A stretch of DNA of 64,000 nt from Priestia aryabhattai (GCF_023715685.1 NZ_JAMBOQ010000008.1:1-64000); one strand, 5' to 3'; numbered from the stretch's first letter, positions 8,813 through 19,384 are shown. Notes: a model not told the origin generated them from the letters alone. Numbers and translations are program-made.

Positions 8813-10101
8813 TATTTCTTCATTTTGGCCCAGATCTTATCTAATTTCTTCATAAACTCTTCTTCCGTCATTTGCTTGCCTGCATAGGACTGCATTGCTG
8901 CTCCGACTTCTTGAACCGTTCCTTCTGGATACTTGAACCAGTTCCAAGATAATGTTTTACCTTCTTCAGAGTATTTTAAGATATCATCAGATAAAGAATC
9001 GATTCCTTTTCCATCGATGTTTTTGAACGCTGGAATGAACTTGAACTTTTCAACTAAGAATTTTTGACCCTCTTTAGAAGAAACCATCCAATTTAAGAAT
9101 TCCTTCGCTGCTTTTTTATCTGCATCTGGCGCATTTTTGTTCACTACCCAGTTATTTGGAACTCCGATTGCTAATTTATCATTTTTCTTCGCATCGTTGC
9201 TGATTGGCATTGGGATAAAGCCCATTTTCATGTCCGGATTGATTTTCGTAATCATATTTACCGTCCAGTTACCTTGTTGCATCATTGCTGTTTCACCAGA
9301 AGCAAATTGAGTAACTTGTGTATTATAGTCTGTCGTTAATGGATTTTTATTTCCATACTTTAACGTTAAATCGAACAGATTCATAAATTGCTTAAACGTT
9401 TCATTGCCTTCAAATTTTGCTTTTCCTTCGTTTAGGCCTTTAATAAACGCATCTGGATCGTCTTGCTGCGCCATTGGAATATTAAATAAGTGGTTACCTA
9501 GCACCCACCACTCTCCGTATCCATTAGAAAATGGCGTAATGCCTTTTGCTTTAAGCTTTTTAGAAGCTGCTTCTAATTCTGACAGCGTCTTAGGCAATTC
9601 TTTAATGCCTGCTTTTTCAAATAAATCCTTATTATAAATAAAACCATAACCTTCTAAGTTTAGCGGCTGACCATAGATTTTTCCGTCCATTGTCATCGGT
9701 TCTTTGGCGATATCGTATAGATTATCTACCCACGGCTGATCAGATAAATCTTCTAATTTATCCTTCCACGTTTGCGCTTCTTGGAAACCTCCATTATTAA
9801 AGATATCGGGTTCATTTCCAGAGGCAAACTGTGCTTTTAATGCTGCACCATAGTCCGCACCTCCGCCGACTGTTTGGATGTTAAACTTTACGTTTGGATG
9901 TTCTTTTGTATATTCATCCGTTAATTCTTTCAGCTGATCTGCAATTTCCACTTTGAACTGGAACATATCAATAACAACTTGATCACCTGAACCAGCTGAT
10001 TTACTTGCTTTTGAATCCGTACCTGAGTTTGAACATGCTGTCGCAAATAAAAGTGATGTTGCTAACATGCCAGACATTATTGAAAGCCTTTTCATTTTCA
10101 T
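8812..10101 (-). CDS. ABC transporter sugar-binding lipoprotein (SBP family 1)
   Basis: A 429-aa extracellular solute-binding protein with a lipoprotein signal peptide ending in LLFATAC (lipobox), so it is anchored on the outer face of the membrane. The rest is a typical periplasmic-binding fold of the MsmE/YesO-like carbohydrate group (EPDIFNNGG, YGQPLNLEGYGFIYNKDLFEKAGI). AAGGGGG precedes the ATG. No permease or ATPase gene is adjacent; only the two-component system follows. The ATPase could be the MsmX encoded at 52 kb, and the permeases must lie elsewhere. Substrate not determinable. Confidence 0.88.
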   Translation of the reverse strand: MKMKRLSIMSGMLATSLLFATACSNSGTDSKASKSAGSGDQVVIDMFQFKVEIADQLKELTDEYTKEHPNVKFNIQTVGGGADYGAALKAQFASGNEPDIFNNGGFQEAQTWKDKLEDLSDQPWVDNLYDIAKEPMTMDGKIYGQPLNLEGYGFIYNKDLFEKAGIKELPKTLSELEAASKKLKAKGITPFSNGYGEWWVLGNHLFNIPMAQQDDPDAFIKGLNEGKAKFEGNETFKQFMNLFDLTLKYGNKNPLTTDYNTQVTQFASGETAMMQQGNWTVNMITKINPDMKMGFIPMPISNDAKKNDKLAIGVPNNWVVNKNAPDADKKAAKEFLNWMVSSKEGQKFLVEKFKFIPAFKNIDGKGIDSLSDDILKYSEEGKTLSWNWFKYPEGTVQEVGAAMQSYAGKQMTEEEFMKKLDKIWAKMKK

Positions 10102-10379
10102 TCGTTTTGCCCCCTTGATATCTATCTCTCTTTATTTTACCGATTCTAGGACATTTGAACAGGTAACAATATTGAACAACCGAGTGGAAAATATTGAACA
10201 CCGCCTTCAGCACGCTTCGACAGCTCTCTCTTCTTCCACAAAAACTTCTATAAATTTTTTATCTGTTTTATTCCACCTAATAACATTTATAGACAAAATT
10301 ATGTTAATATGTAGAGTGATAGATTCATAAGAAAATTTATGAATTTTTTAACTTGCATAAACAAAGTGAAGGGGTTTAC
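10102..10379. other. divergent promoter region, sugar SBP / PBP
   Basis: The leftward lipoprotein gene and the rightward penicillin-binding protein gene diverge here, so both promoters must lie within these 278 bp. No promoter matched well enough to place it. The GAAGGGG ribosome binding site of the PBP gene sits 7 nt before its ATG at 10380. Confidence 0.5.
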
Positions 10380-12545
10380 ATGAAAACTAAAAAGCGCAAA
10401 AAAACACATGTCTCATTTCGAATTAACTGGCTGTTTATTGTGGTTTTCCTGCTTTTTTCTGCACTCATTTTACGATTAGGCTTCGTACAGATTGTGTACG
10501 GAGAGAACTATAAACGAGAAGTTGAAAAAACAGAAGATGAAACGGTAGATTCACCGGTTCCTCGCGGAAAGATGCTAGACCGCTATGACCGCGTTATCGT
10601 GGATAATAAACCGTTGAACGCTGTCACGTACACGCGTTTGAAAGGAGTCACTCAAGAAGACAAGCTAAAAGTAGCTAAAAAGCTTGCTACTCTTATTGAC
10701 GTCCCTGTTACAACAGACGTGTTTGGCAAATCGGGTAAAAAGAAAGATAAAAATACGATTAAGCTAACAGAACGCGACTTAAAAGATTATTGGATTGCAA
10801 CTCATCCAAAAGCAGCAGCGAAAAAAATTACCGCAGCGGATAAGCAAAAAGTAAAAGAAGGTCAACTTTCTGAAGATGATTTGTATCCTCTTCAGCTGAA
10901 GCGCATCACAAAAAATGAACTTCTATCGGTTAAAGACGACCTTGAAGTGATTGCCATTAAAAGCAAGATGGAAGGCGGGTACGCGTTAACCGCTCAAATT
11001 ATTAAAAGCGGCTTAACCGATAAAGAGCTTGCCGTTATTAGTGAGCAGCTGGGTGACTTACCGGGCGTCGATACGACAACTTACTGGGACCGTATGTATA
11101 CATACGATGACTTACTTAGTACGCTGCTTGGAAAAATCACATCAGCTGATGAAGGATTGCCAAGCGAAAACCTACAGTACTATTTATCACACGGCTACAG
11201 CCGAAATGACCGAGTAGGAAAAAGTTATTTAGAAAAGCAGTACGAAGACGTTCTTCGCGGTCAAAAAGCTCGCGTGCAAAACGTCACGGACCGCTCCGGC
11301 AACTTAGTGAGCCAAGAGACCGTTACAGAAGGTCAGCGGGGCAGTGACTTAATTTTAACAATTGACATGGAACTGCAAAAGCAAGTCGAAGATGTTTTAA
11401 CAAAAGCTGTGACATCCGGTGCTGCTGGTTCACGATTAATGGACCGAGCGTTTGCTATCATGATGGATCCTCATACAGGAGACATTTTAGCGATGGGAGG
11501 AAAACAGCTTGTTACCGATAAGCAAACCGGAGCACGTAAAGTACAAGACTTTGCTCTTGGCAACATGACAACTTCTTATGAAGTAGGTTCTGCGGTTAAA
11601 GGAGCGACCGTTCTTGCCGGACTTGATTCAGGTGCTATTCAGCCTGGTACGGTTTTTTACGATGCGCCGCTGAAGTTTGCTGGAGGAACAATTAAGAAAT
11701 CGTCTCATCCAATTGGAGCAACAGGAATTCAAAAAGCTTTGGAACAATCATCAAACGTATTCATGTACCGTACGGTTATGAGCATGGCTGGTGAAACGTA
11801 TCGTCCCGGAGGCAAACTGAACATTCCATCGTCTACCTTTACCAAGCTGCGCTCATACTATAGTCAGTTTGGCCTTGGAATTTCAACGGGAATTGACTTA
11901 GAAAATGAATCAACGGGTATTCGCAATACCGTAACAAACGAACCAGGTAAAGCGCTGGATTTTGGTATCGGACAGTATGATACGTACACACCGCTTCAGC
12001 TTGTTCAGTATATATCGACAATTGCTAACGGTGGATATCGTATGAAACCTCACTTAGTAAAAGAAATTCGCGAACCCGAACTTGATAGCGAGCTAAAAGG
12101 AAGTATTCAAAGTTCTGTTGAACCAGAAGTGCTAAATCGTATTACAATGAGCGAATCTGAAATTAACATTGTTAAGCAAGGGTTTCGACGTGTAGTAACC
12201 AATGGAACTGGACGTGTATTAAATGGTCCAAAATACTCAAAGTACAACATCGCTGGTAAATCTGGTACAGCGGAAACCTTTAACAAAGGCGTAAGCGTCC
12301 GTAACTCTACATTCGTTTCATACGCGCCTTATGATAATCCCGAAGTAGCCGTAGCGGTTGTCATCCCTTCTGCTTATGTAGCAGGTACATCTAATACGTT
12401 AAGTAAAACTATTACAGGCGATTCTATTAAAGCTTACTTCGACCTTAAAAAAGAAGGCGAAAAAGAAGTAGAACAAAAAGAAGAAGATGCAAAAACAGGG
12501 AATACAGAATTAAACGGTGTAAAAAAAGATACCACTGAACAATAA
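10380..12545 (+). CDS. class B penicillin-binding protein (PBP2A/PbpH type)
   Basis: About 721 aa; a peptidoglycan DD-transpeptidase anchored by one N-terminal TM segment (near residues 18-38), acting outside the membrane. After a dimerisation domain with the usual VPRGKMLDRYDRVI motif, the transpeptidase domain carries Ser404 (SAVK), S457-S-N and K627-S-G-T, all in order. A TTG 27 nt upstream also opens the frame, but the ribosome binding site fits ATG 10380. The acidic C-terminal tail (KEGEKEVEQKEED) is low complexity. It resembles the elongation-type PBP2A/PbpH proteins of bacilli. Single gene, closed by its own terminator. Confidence 0.9.
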   Translation: MKTKKRKKTHVSFRINWLFIVVFLLFSALILRLGFVQIVYGENYKREVEKTEDETVDSPVPRGKMLDRYDRVIVDNKPLNAVTYTRLKGVTQEDKLKVAKKLATLIDVPVTTDVFGKSGKKKDKNTIKLTERDLKDYWIATHPKAAAKKITAADKQKVKEGQLSEDDLYPLQLKRITKNELLSVKDDLEVIAIKSKMEGGYALTAQIIKSGLTDKELAVISEQLGDLPGVDTTTYWDRMYTYDDLLSTLLGKITSADEGLPSENLQYYLSHGYSRNDRVGKSYLEKQYEDVLRGQKARVQNVTDRSGNLVSQETVTEGQRGSDLILTIDMELQKQVEDVLTKAVTSGAAGSRLMDRAFAIMMDPHTGDILAMGGKQLVTDKQTGARKVQDFALGNMTTSYEVGSAVKGATVLAGLDSGAIQPGTVFYDAPLKFAGGTIKKSSHPIGATGIQKALEQSSNVFMYRTVMSMAGETYRPGGKLNIPSSTFTKLRSYYSQFGLGISTGIDLENESTGIRNTVTNEPGKALDFGIGQYDTYTPLQLVQYISTIANGGYRMKPHLVKEIREPELDSELKGSIQSSVEPEVLNRITMSESEINIVKQGFRRVVTNGTGRVLNGPKYSKYNIAGKSGTAETFNKGVSVRNSTFVSYAPYDNPEVAVAVVIPSAYVAGTSNTLSKTITGDSIKAYFDLKKEGEKEVEQKEEDAKTGNTELNGVKKDTTEQ

Positions 12546-12573
12546 AAAAAGGTCTCGTCATGAGACCTTTTTT
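12544..12573 (+). terminator. terminator of the class B PBP gene
   Basis: AAAAAAGGTCTC, loop GTCAT, GAGACCTTTTTT, directly after the stop codon. Confidence 0.9.
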
Positions 12574-12598
12574 GTTTTCTCTATGAAAAAAGCCCATC

Positions 12599-13168
12599 TC
12601 ACTGAGACAGACCGCGTAAAAAATATAGCTCGATTAATTCAGCAATTTTTTCTTCTGAGAGCGGCTCATGCCGTTTTTCCCAATCATAGACAAGTGCAAT
12701 GTACATTTTAAATAGTAAAAAAGCGGTGAGCTCCGGGTCGCACGGTTTGATTTCTTTTTTAGAAATCGCAATTTCAATTTTGTTTTTTATATAAGTCAAA
12801 ATTTCTTCTTCTACTCGCACCAGCACTTCTTGCACTGCTGTAGTGCCTAACTGCTGTTCCTGTACCAGCTTCAGCATAAGCTGATGCTCCGTGCGGAATT
12901 CTAAGATTCGAAAAATAGCTGCTTGGGCATTTTCAAAAAACGGACGGTTGCTATCAATGACAGTTTCAGCTGCATCTGTCATTTCTCGAATCATTCGTGT
13001 AACAATTTCATCGAATAATTCTTCTTTGTTTTTAAAAAAAGTATAAATCGTTCCTTTTCCGACATTTGCAAGCTTCGCCACTTGCTCCATAGTCGTTGCT
13101 TTATATCCAAACAGCGCAAATGATTTTGACGCTGCATCAACAACTGATTGCTTTCGGTCTATAGCCAT
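12599..13168 (-). CDS. yhgD: TetR-family transcriptional regulator YhgD
   Basis: 189 aa with an N-terminal TetR HTH (residues about 5-50: FALFGYKATTMEQVAKLANVGKGTIYTFFKNKEELF) and a helical ligand-binding domain. Length and position beside hemY match B. subtilis YhgD, which controls the adjacent efflux-type gene yhgE there; no yhgE is present next to it here. AAGGGG precedes the ATG. It is separated from hemY by that operon's terminator, so it has its own promoter. A TGAC...GTCA inverted repeat at 13185-13207 could be an autoregulatory operator. Confidence 0.85.
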   Translation of the reverse strand: MAIDRKQSVVDAASKSFALFGYKATTMEQVAKLANVGKGTIYTFFKNKEELFDEIVTRMIREMTDAAETVIDSNRPFFENAQAAIFRILEFRTEHQLMLKLVQEQQLGTTAVQEVLVRVEEEILTYIKNKIEIAISKKEIKPCDPELTAFLLFKMYIALVYDWEKRHEPLSEEKIAELIELYFLRGLSQ

Positions 13169-13184
13169 GTTATCCCCTTCTTTC

Positions 13185-13207
13185 TGACCAAATGAATATT
13201 TCAGTCA
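13185..13207. promoter_or_regulatory. imperfect inverted repeat upstream of yhgD
   Basis: TGACCAAAT...ATTTCAGTCA, about 17 bp before the yhgD start. The outer TGAC/GTCA arms are symmetric, the inner part only partly. Position is right for TetR autoregulation; assignment is inference. Confidence 0.35.
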
Positions 13208-13297
13208 ACAAGTACGGTTTTACTATAGCATAAGTTTCTTTTGCTTTTCAACCACAATTTCTTTTCTTAGTATGACCTTTCTCTACAGGTAGTAGAC

Positions 13298-13332
13298 AAA
13301 AAAGTGGAGCATTGATTCACCGCTCCACTTCT
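13298..13332 (-). terminator. terminator of the hemE-hemH-hemY operon
   Basis: The reverse strand has AAGTGGAGC, an 11-nt loop, GCTCCACTTTTTTG, overlapping the hemY stop codon region. Confidence 0.85.
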
Positions 13333-14752
13333 ACAATTGCTGCACATATTTAACCGCTTTTTTAGCCACATCTTCTCCTTGCTCTACACATTCTGGTATA
13401 CCTAGACCTTCATACGAGCTTCCCGCTACATAAAGACCGGCAAGCTCTTTTTCAAGCTGTTCGTTCATCGTATCTAGCATATCGTGATGTCCGACCGTAT
13501 ACTGAGGCATAGACTGCTTCCATCTCGTGACCGCGTAAAATTCAGGATCGGCAGAAATTGTGATGAGCTTCTTCAAATCCTCCAAGACAATTTTGAAGAT
13601 TTCATCGTCAGGCTGATCCACCACAGCTTCGTCTCCGGTTCGTCCAACTAAACATCTCAGCAGCACTTTTCCTTCCGGAACCGCATGCGGCCACTTTTTA
13701 TTTAGCCACGTGCATGCCGTAATCGTGTAATCACTATTTCTTGAAACGGCGATGTTCATTGCATCTAGATGATCTTGCAGCGCTTCTTGTGCAAAGGCTA
13801 TCACAACAGTGGCTACTGAAGTAGAAGGCATATGCTTCAGAGGTTCGAATATTTTATATTCCGAAAGCATAGACTGAGCAGCTGCATGAGGAGAAGTTAC
13901 AATAACGCTGTCTGCTTTTATTACTTTCCCGCTATTTAACGATAATTCATATATGCTATCTTCTTTGTGAATTTTCTCTACTTTTATTCCTTTTGTAATA
14001 ATATCAGGCTCTAGTGCTTTTTCTACCCCATCTACTAGCGATTGAAGACCTTCTTTTAATGTTAAAAAGACGCTATTTTTTTTAAACTCCGAATCATCAC
14101 CGTGCTGTGGGTGAATTTCTTTTAGCTTTTTCATTCCAACAATTAAGCTCCGGTACTTATGTTCAGCATGCAGAAACTGTGGAAATGTTGATCTTAAACT
14201 CAAACGATCAACGTCTCCTGCGTAAATTCCTGATAATAGAGGCTCAATTAAATTTTCAACAACTTCATCACCAAACCGTCTTCTAAAAAATACACCTAGC
14301 GAACGATCATCCTGATTTTTTGTCTTTGGTATAAAAAAATCAGCTGCTGCGCGCAGCTTGCCAACAGGTGAAAATAACCCTGTTGTAATAAAAGGAGATA
14401 ACTTAGTTGGTATCCCCATTACAGCACCATCAGGCAGCGCATGAGGTGTATCTTTTACTAGAATATAGGATTTTCCCTTTTCATTTCCGACTAGCTCCCT
14501 ACCTAGCCCCACTTCTTTTGCCAGTTTTGTAGCAGCTAGCTTACGCGCTAAAAATGAATCAGGACCTTTTTCGAATAAATAACCGTCTCGTTTGACCGTT
14601 TGGATTTTCCCCCCAAGCCGATGCGTCGCTTCTATTAGTTGAAGATCAATTGGCAGCTGATGATCCTTTATTTTTTTTTGCAAATAATAGGCAGCTGAAA
14701 GACCTGTGATTCCTCCACCGATGATGACAACCTTTTTTCGTCTATCCGTCAT
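13331..14752 (-). CDS. hemY: coproporphyrinogen III oxidase (HemY/CgoX)
   Basis: 473-aa FAD enzyme. In Gram-positive bacteria it oxidises coproporphyrinogen III to coproporphyrin III in the coproporphyrin-dependent heme pathway. The N-terminal dinucleotide-binding motif VVIIGGGITGLSAAYYL and the C-terminal GLYVAGSSYEGLGIPECVEQG FAD motif are both clear. Length is as in B. subtilis HemY (470). Third gene of the hemE-hemH-hemY operon, 137 bp after hemH; that gap holds an imperfect hairpin (about 14790-14821) without a T run. Confidence 0.96.
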   Translation of the reverse strand: MTDRRKKVVIIGGGITGLSAAYYLQKKIKDHQLPIDLQLIEATHRLGGKIQTVKRDGYLFEKGPDSFLARKLAATKLAKEVGLGRELVGNEKGKSYILVKDTPHALPDGAVMGIPTKLSPFITTGLFSPVGKLRAAADFFIPKTKNQDDRSLGVFFRRRFGDEVVENLIEPLLSGIYAGDVDRLSLRSTFPQFLHAEHKYRSLIVGMKKLKEIHPQHGDDSEFKKNSVFLTLKEGLQSLVDGVEKALEPDIITKGIKVEKIHKEDSIYELSLNSGKVIKADSVIVTSPHAAAQSMLSEYKIFEPLKHMPSTSVATVVIAFAQEALQDHLDAMNIAVSRNSDYTITACTWLNKKWPHAVPEGKVLLRCLVGRTGDEAVVDQPDDEIFKIVLEDLKKLITISADPEFYAVTRWKQSMPQYTVGHHDMLDTMNEQLEKELAGLYVAGSSYEGLGIPECVEQGEDVAKKAVKYVQQL

Positions 14753-14889
14753 GTTATCATCGCCTTTTCTGTAAAATTCAATATAAAGAGAAGCGATTAT
14801 GGAAGTCCATAGCTCGCTTCTTACTTTTCTTTATATTGATTATAAGTTACTTTTCGTCCCTATTCAACGTACAAAGAATCTATATTGAC

Positions 14890-15822
14890 TTAACGGGCAA
14901 TTCGTTTTAGCACAACTGTAGCTAATCCATCGATAAATTCAGGCTGTGCATTCGGCATTTCAGGGCGGTAGTAATCAGCCCCAATTTCATCTGTCACCAC
15001 TTTACATTCATAGTCGTTATCATAAAGGACCTCTAAGTGGTCTGCGATAAATCCAACCGGGGTATAGACGAACGATGTATAGCCTTTTTCTTCATGCAAT
15101 TCTCTTGTTAAATCTTGTACGTCAGGACCAATCCATGGCTCTGGCGTATTTCCAGCACTTTGCCAGCCAATTTCACAATGTTCAATACCGGCTGCTTGTG
15201 CAATTAAATCCGCTGTTTCTTGAAGCTGATTTGGATATGGATCTCCTGCTGCAATAATTTTTTCTGGCAAGCTGTGCGCAGAAACAATCAATACGGCTTT
15301 TTGACGTTTCTCTTCGTCTATTAAATCAAACGTTTGTTTAACACGCGTAGCCCAGTACTGAATGAACTTTGGCTCACTGTACCAGCTTTCTACGGAATGA
15401 ATGATTGGTCCTCCTAATTTTTCAGCCGTTTCTTTAGCGCGCCCATTATAAGATTTCACGCTAAACGTTGAAAAGTGAGGTGCAAGCACAATGCTGACCG
15501 CTTCTTCAATTCCGTCTTTATGCATCGCTTCTACTGCATCTTCAACAAACGGTTCAATATGCTTTAAGCCAAGATACGCTTTAAATTCAATTTCATCCTG
15601 CACTTCATTCAAGCGCTTTTCCAAATTTTCCATTTGCTGTTGCGTAATTTTTGCAAGAGGTGAAATGCCTCCGATTGCTTCGTAGCGGTTTTGTAAATCT
15701 TCTAAGGCTTCCAGTGAAGGTTTACGTCCACGGCGGATATGTGTATAGTAACGTTCAATATCTTCTTCTTTATATGGCGTTCCATATGCCATTACAAGTA
15801 ATCCCATTACTTTTTTACTCAT
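14890..15822 (-). CDS. hemH: coproporphyrin III ferrochelatase (HemH/CpfC)
   Basis: 310 aa; inserts Fe2+ into coproporphyrin III in the cytoplasm. The metal-site His is in SAHSLPEKI, the conserved Glu region in [15 protein letters not shown], and the [12 protein letters not shown] motif follows. Length equals B. subtilis HemH (310). AGAGGTG lies 10 nt before the ATG. It sits between hemE and hemY in the operon order seen in B. subtilis. Confidence 0.97.
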   Translation of the reverse strand: MSKKVMGLLVMAYGTPYKEEDIERYYTHIRRGRKPSLEALEDLQNRYEAIGGISPLAKITQQQMENLEKRLNEVQDEIEFKAYLGLKHIEPFVEDAVEAMHKDGIEEAVSIVLAPHFSTFSVKSYNGRAKETAEKLGGPIIHSVESWYSEPKFIQYWATRVKQTFDLIDEEKRQKAVLIVSAHSLPEKIIAAGDPYPNQLQETADLIAQAAGIEHCEIGWQSAGNTPEPWIGPDVQDLTRELHEEKGYTSFVYTPVGFIADHLEVLYDNDYECKVVTDEIGADYYRPEMPNAQPEFIDGLATVVLKRIAR

Positions 15823-15919
15823 GTGTTCGACACCTCTTTGTTAGATTCAATACTTGTCTTCATTTTGCCATGAATAAAAAGAAAAATTCAAAGTTTAGCG
15901 CTCCAAATTATTTGACAAT

Positions 15920-16963
15920 TTATTGTCTATTTGCAGAATATTCATGAATAAAGGTTGTTAAACGCTTCAACGTTTCCGGCTGAACCTGTGGAAAGACGCC
16001 GTGCCCCAAGTTAAAGATGTAACCAGGACTGGCCATCCCTTTATCTAAAATTTCTGTTACACGTTCTTCAATAACTTCCCATGGAGCTAACAAAATAGCA
16101 GGATCTAAGTTTCCTTGCAGTGTTTTTGTTAAGCCTAGTGCACGTGCTTCATCCAGCTGCGTTCGCCAGTCTAATCCCACTACATCCAGCGGCAGATCGT
16201 GCCATTCTTTTGCCAAATGACTTGCCCCTACTCCAAACATAATTAGCGGTACATTTTTTTCGCGCAAAGAGGTAAAAATTCGCTCCATAACAGGTTTTAT
16301 AAAGTAACGATAATCTGCTACATTTAAAGCACCCACCCACGAATCAAAGATTTGAATGGCTTTTGCTCCAGCGTCAATTTGCGCTTTTACATATGTAATC
16401 GTCATATCTGCTAACTTATCCATTAGTGCAAACCATGCTTTAGGTTCCGTGTACATAAATGCTTTTGTTTTATTGTAGTTTTTTGAAGGTCCTCCTTCAA
16501 TCATATAGCTTGCCACTGTAAAAGGAGCACCGGCAAAACCAATTAGAGGTACGTTTAACTGTTCAGTTGTTAACAACTGAATCGTATCTAATACATACGG
16601 AACATCTTCTTCCGGTGTAATTTCTCCTAGTTTTTCTACATCGCTTAAAGATTGAATTGGATTAGAAATTACGGGACCAATTCCTGACTTGATTTCAACA
16701 TCCACTCCAATTGAAGGAAGCGGTGACATTATATCTTTATATAAAATAGCTGCATCCACTCCGTACTGTTCAACGGGCAGGCGTGTTACGTATGCCCCAA
16801 GCTCCGGCTGGTGAGTGATTTCAAATAGAGAGTACTTCTCTTTTAGCTTTCGGTATTCCGGCTGTGAACGCCCTGCTTGACGCATAAACCAAACCGGAAC
16901 ATGGTCCGTTTTTTCCCCTCTACAGGCTTTTAAAAAAGTATCGTTAAACGTTCCTTGACTCAT
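15920..16963 (-). CDS. hemE: uroporphyrinogen decarboxylase
   Basis: About 347 aa; removes four acetate carboxyls from uroporphyrinogen III to give coproporphyrinogen III. The signature [16 protein letters not shown] at the N terminus and [17 protein letters not shown] are diagnostic. The frame is open to 17029, but AAAGGTGG and the family's usual N terminus place the start at the ATG at 16963. First gene of hemE-hemH-hemY, transcribed away from pbpF's 3' end. Confidence 0.97.
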   Translation of the reverse strand: MSQGTFNDTFLKACRGEKTDHVPVWFMRQAGRSQPEYRKLKEKYSLFEITHQPELGAYVTRLPVEQYGVDAAILYKDIMSPLPSIGVDVEIKSGIGPVISNPIQSLSDVEKLGEITPEEDVPYVLDTIQLLTTEQLNVPLIGFAGAPFTVASYMIEGGPSKNYNKTKAFMYTEPKAWFALMDKLADMTITYVKAQIDAGAKAIQIFDSWVGALNVADYRYFIKPVMERIFTSLREKNVPLIMFGVGASHLAKEWHDLPLDVVGLDWRTQLDEARALGLTKTLQGNLDPAILLAPWEVIEERVTEILDKGMASPGYIFNLGHGVFPQVQPETLKRLTTFIHEYSANRQ

Positions 16964-17159
16964 AATTTCCACCTTTCTCGATTGTCTTCCATCCGTATTT
17001 TCTTCGATTAGACAGACAAGAATCAGCAAAGGAACATACCGGTTCCTCTACTGATTAAAGTTTCACGTTATATTCTCTACTTGTCACTATACCCATTTCT
17101 TTACGACTTGTATAGCCACCTGCTAAAAATGTCAAAAATTCGCCCTACTCTTCCTTTTT

Positions 17160-19289
17160 TTATTGAAAAAGAGCCGGTGTTACTTCGTTGGATTTTTTTC
17201 CTTTTTGTTTTGTTTGGGAATTGTAAGGAACTACATAATATGTAGGACCGTCGAGCAGATTCACATGCTCTTTTTCAAATGTTCCTTTTCCCTTCACTTT
17301 ACCAATTACTTCAGCTTTATCTCCTTTTTTCTCATAAACATAATAAACAGCTCTTTTATCGGATGAAGGTGTCCACGATAAATTTACCGTTAGCAAACCA
17401 AATGGATGGAATGTTAATTCTTGTTTCAAGTCTTTAACCTGCTCTAAGCGTATTGGTTTTGGCAGATCTTTAACGCCTGCTGGCTTTTGAAATGCAGCTT
17501 CATCATAACCAGCTCTTGTTAGAATGTCTTTAAATAATAGAGTCGGATAAGAACTTCCTTTTGTTAAATAATGCTGATCATTTGTAGAATCATATCCCAT
17601 CCACACGCTTCCTACGACATCTGGCGTATATCCGACAAACCAAGCATCTCTCGTGGCTCCTTTAACATTTGTATACGAAGTAGACCCTGTTTTTCCTGCT
17701 AACTCTCCTTTAAATTCTCCATTCTGTGCCGTTCCTTCTCTAACAACTCCTTGAAGCATTTTTGTCATATACCAAGCCGTCTGTTTTGAGAATGCTTGGT
17801 GAGTGTCGGGAACAGCTTTTGCAATCACTTTGCCATCTTTATCTTTTATTTCCTGAATGAAGTACGGTTGGATGTTTTCTCCGTTTTCAGCAAATGCCCG
17901 GTATGCTCCTGCTAATTGAAGCGGTGTAATTCCTTCTTTTAATCCTCCAAGAGCAATCGCAAGCCCTTTGTCTTCTAAAGGAATTCCTAGCTTTGTAAGA
18001 TACTGCTTACTTGTTTCAACTCCCAGCTGATTCAATGTCCAGACAGCGGCTGCATTTTTAGAATCTTTCAGGGCATCGTACATCGTTACCTTTTTAGCAT
18101 ATTGACCGTCTACGTTTTTAGGTGTGTATCCCCCGTAGCTTCTCAGCTTGTCTTGCAGCAAAGAATAAGGCTTGAATTGACCTTCTTCTAATGCAGGGCC
18201 ATATACCGCAATAGGTTTCATGGTAGACCCTGGCTGTCTTTTGACATTTACGCGATTGAGCGATTTCTGTACATAATCTCTTCCTCCCATAACAGATAAA
18301 ACTCCTCCGCTTTTGTTATCGACTAATACAAAAGCACCTTGGGCACTATTATCTGTACCTGGAAAATAGCGATTTTCTTTCATCAGCTCGTATGCGGCCT
18401 CTTGTACTTTTATGCTCATCGGTACTTTGACCGTATAACCTCCGCGCAGAAGCTCATTGCTCGAAATGCTGTATTTCTTCTCTGCTTCTTGAATAACCAT
18501 ATCGATATAGGTTAAATACGCTGGGTTCTTAGCTCGTTCCTTTATGTTCAACCCCAGCGTTCTTCCTTGTAAACGGACATTTTTTTCAGCTGATAAATAA
18601 CCTGCTTTTTGCATGGCATTTAACACAACATTTCTACGTTCTATACTTTTTTCTGGATGTAAAATAGGAGAATAAGAATTCGGTGCTTTTGGCAGTGCAG
18701 CGAGCAACGCACCTTCTTCTACCGTTAATTCGGAGACTTCTTTATTGAAGTAAAGCTTGGATGCAGCTTGGATTCCATAGGCTCCGTGTCCAAAGTATAT
18801 TTGGTTCAAATACATTTCAAGCAGCTTTTGCTTACTGTAACGCTGCTCCAAGTTAATGGCAACCACTACTTCTTTTGTTTTTCTAAGCAGCGTTTTATCA
18901 TTAGATAAAAACACATTTTTAGCCAGCTGCTGTGTCAAAGTACTTCCTCCTTCAACACTTTCTCCAGCCAATATGTCTCGGTATAATGCTCGACCAATAG
19001 ATTTAAAATCGATTCCGTGGTGTTCATAAAAACGAACATCTTCAATTGAAATAAATGCTTGTTGTACATGCTTTGGAATCTTATCAATTGAAACCAAATC
19101 CCGATTTTTTACGTAGAGCTTTGTTAACTCGTCTCCATTTTCATCCACTAATCTCGTAGCCGAGTCCATGACAATCTTTTTCTCATCGATTACATAGTTT
19201 CCAAGAAACAAGATGATAATATATCCAATCAATCCTAATAGAAAAATTCCAACTAAGGCAGCAATTGCGTATAAGCCTTTTTTGTACAT
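17160..19289 (-). CDS. pbpF: class A penicillin-binding protein PbpF
   Basis: 709-aa bifunctional peptidoglycan synthase. One N-terminal TM (residues about 5-30), then the GT51 glycosyltransferase domain with EDVRFYEHHGID and GGSTLTQQLAKN, then a transpeptidase domain with SxxK (GSTMK), SxN (SKN) and KTG (GKTGST). A short C-terminal Fn3-like segment follows. Length and place between hemE and hmoB match B. subtilis pbpF (714 aa), a sporulation-associated PBP. It is separated from hemE by about 130 bp. Confidence 0.94.
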   Translation of the reverse strand: MYKKGLYAIAALVGIFLLGLIGYIIILFLGNYVIDEKKIVMDSATRLVDENGDELTKLYVKNRDLVSIDKIPKHVQQAFISIEDVRFYEHHGIDFKSIGRALYRDILAGESVEGGSTLTQQLAKNVFLSNDKTLLRKTKEVVVAINLEQRYSKQKLLEMYLNQIYFGHGAYGIQAASKLYFNKEVSELTVEEGALLAALPKAPNSYSPILHPEKSIERRNVVLNAMQKAGYLSAEKNVRLQGRTLGLNIKERAKNPAYLTYIDMVIQEAEKKYSISSNELLRGGYTVKVPMSIKVQEAAYELMKENRYFPGTDNSAQGAFVLVDNKSGGVLSVMGGRDYVQKSLNRVNVKRQPGSTMKPIAVYGPALEEGQFKPYSLLQDKLRSYGGYTPKNVDGQYAKKVTMYDALKDSKNAAAVWTLNQLGVETSKQYLTKLGIPLEDKGLAIALGGLKEGITPLQLAGAYRAFAENGENIQPYFIQEIKDKDGKVIAKAVPDTHQAFSKQTAWYMTKMLQGVVREGTAQNGEFKGELAGKTGSTSYTNVKGATRDAWFVGYTPDVVGSVWMGYDSTNDQHYLTKGSSYPTLLFKDILTRAGYDEAAFQKPAGVKDLPKPIRLEQVKDLKQELTFHPFGLLTVNLSWTPSSDKRAVYYVYEKKGDKAEVIGKVKGKGTFEKEHVNLLDGPTYYVVPYNSQTKQKGKKSNEVTPALFQ

Positions 19290-19384
19290 CGTGCCACCCC
19301 TTTTCTTCCGCTAAACTTTTGATAATATGGAAAACAACTTCATCAATGTTTTACTTTACCATCTTCATTAGAAGTTCACAATTT

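Noticed and set aside
10353..10379. Upstream TTG start of the class B PBP gene
   Set aside because: No ribosome binding site before it, and it would place the true GAAGGGG site inside the coding region.
14790..14821. Terminator between hemH and hemY
   Set aside because: The hairpin is interrupted and has no T run; the genes are more likely co-transcribed through it.
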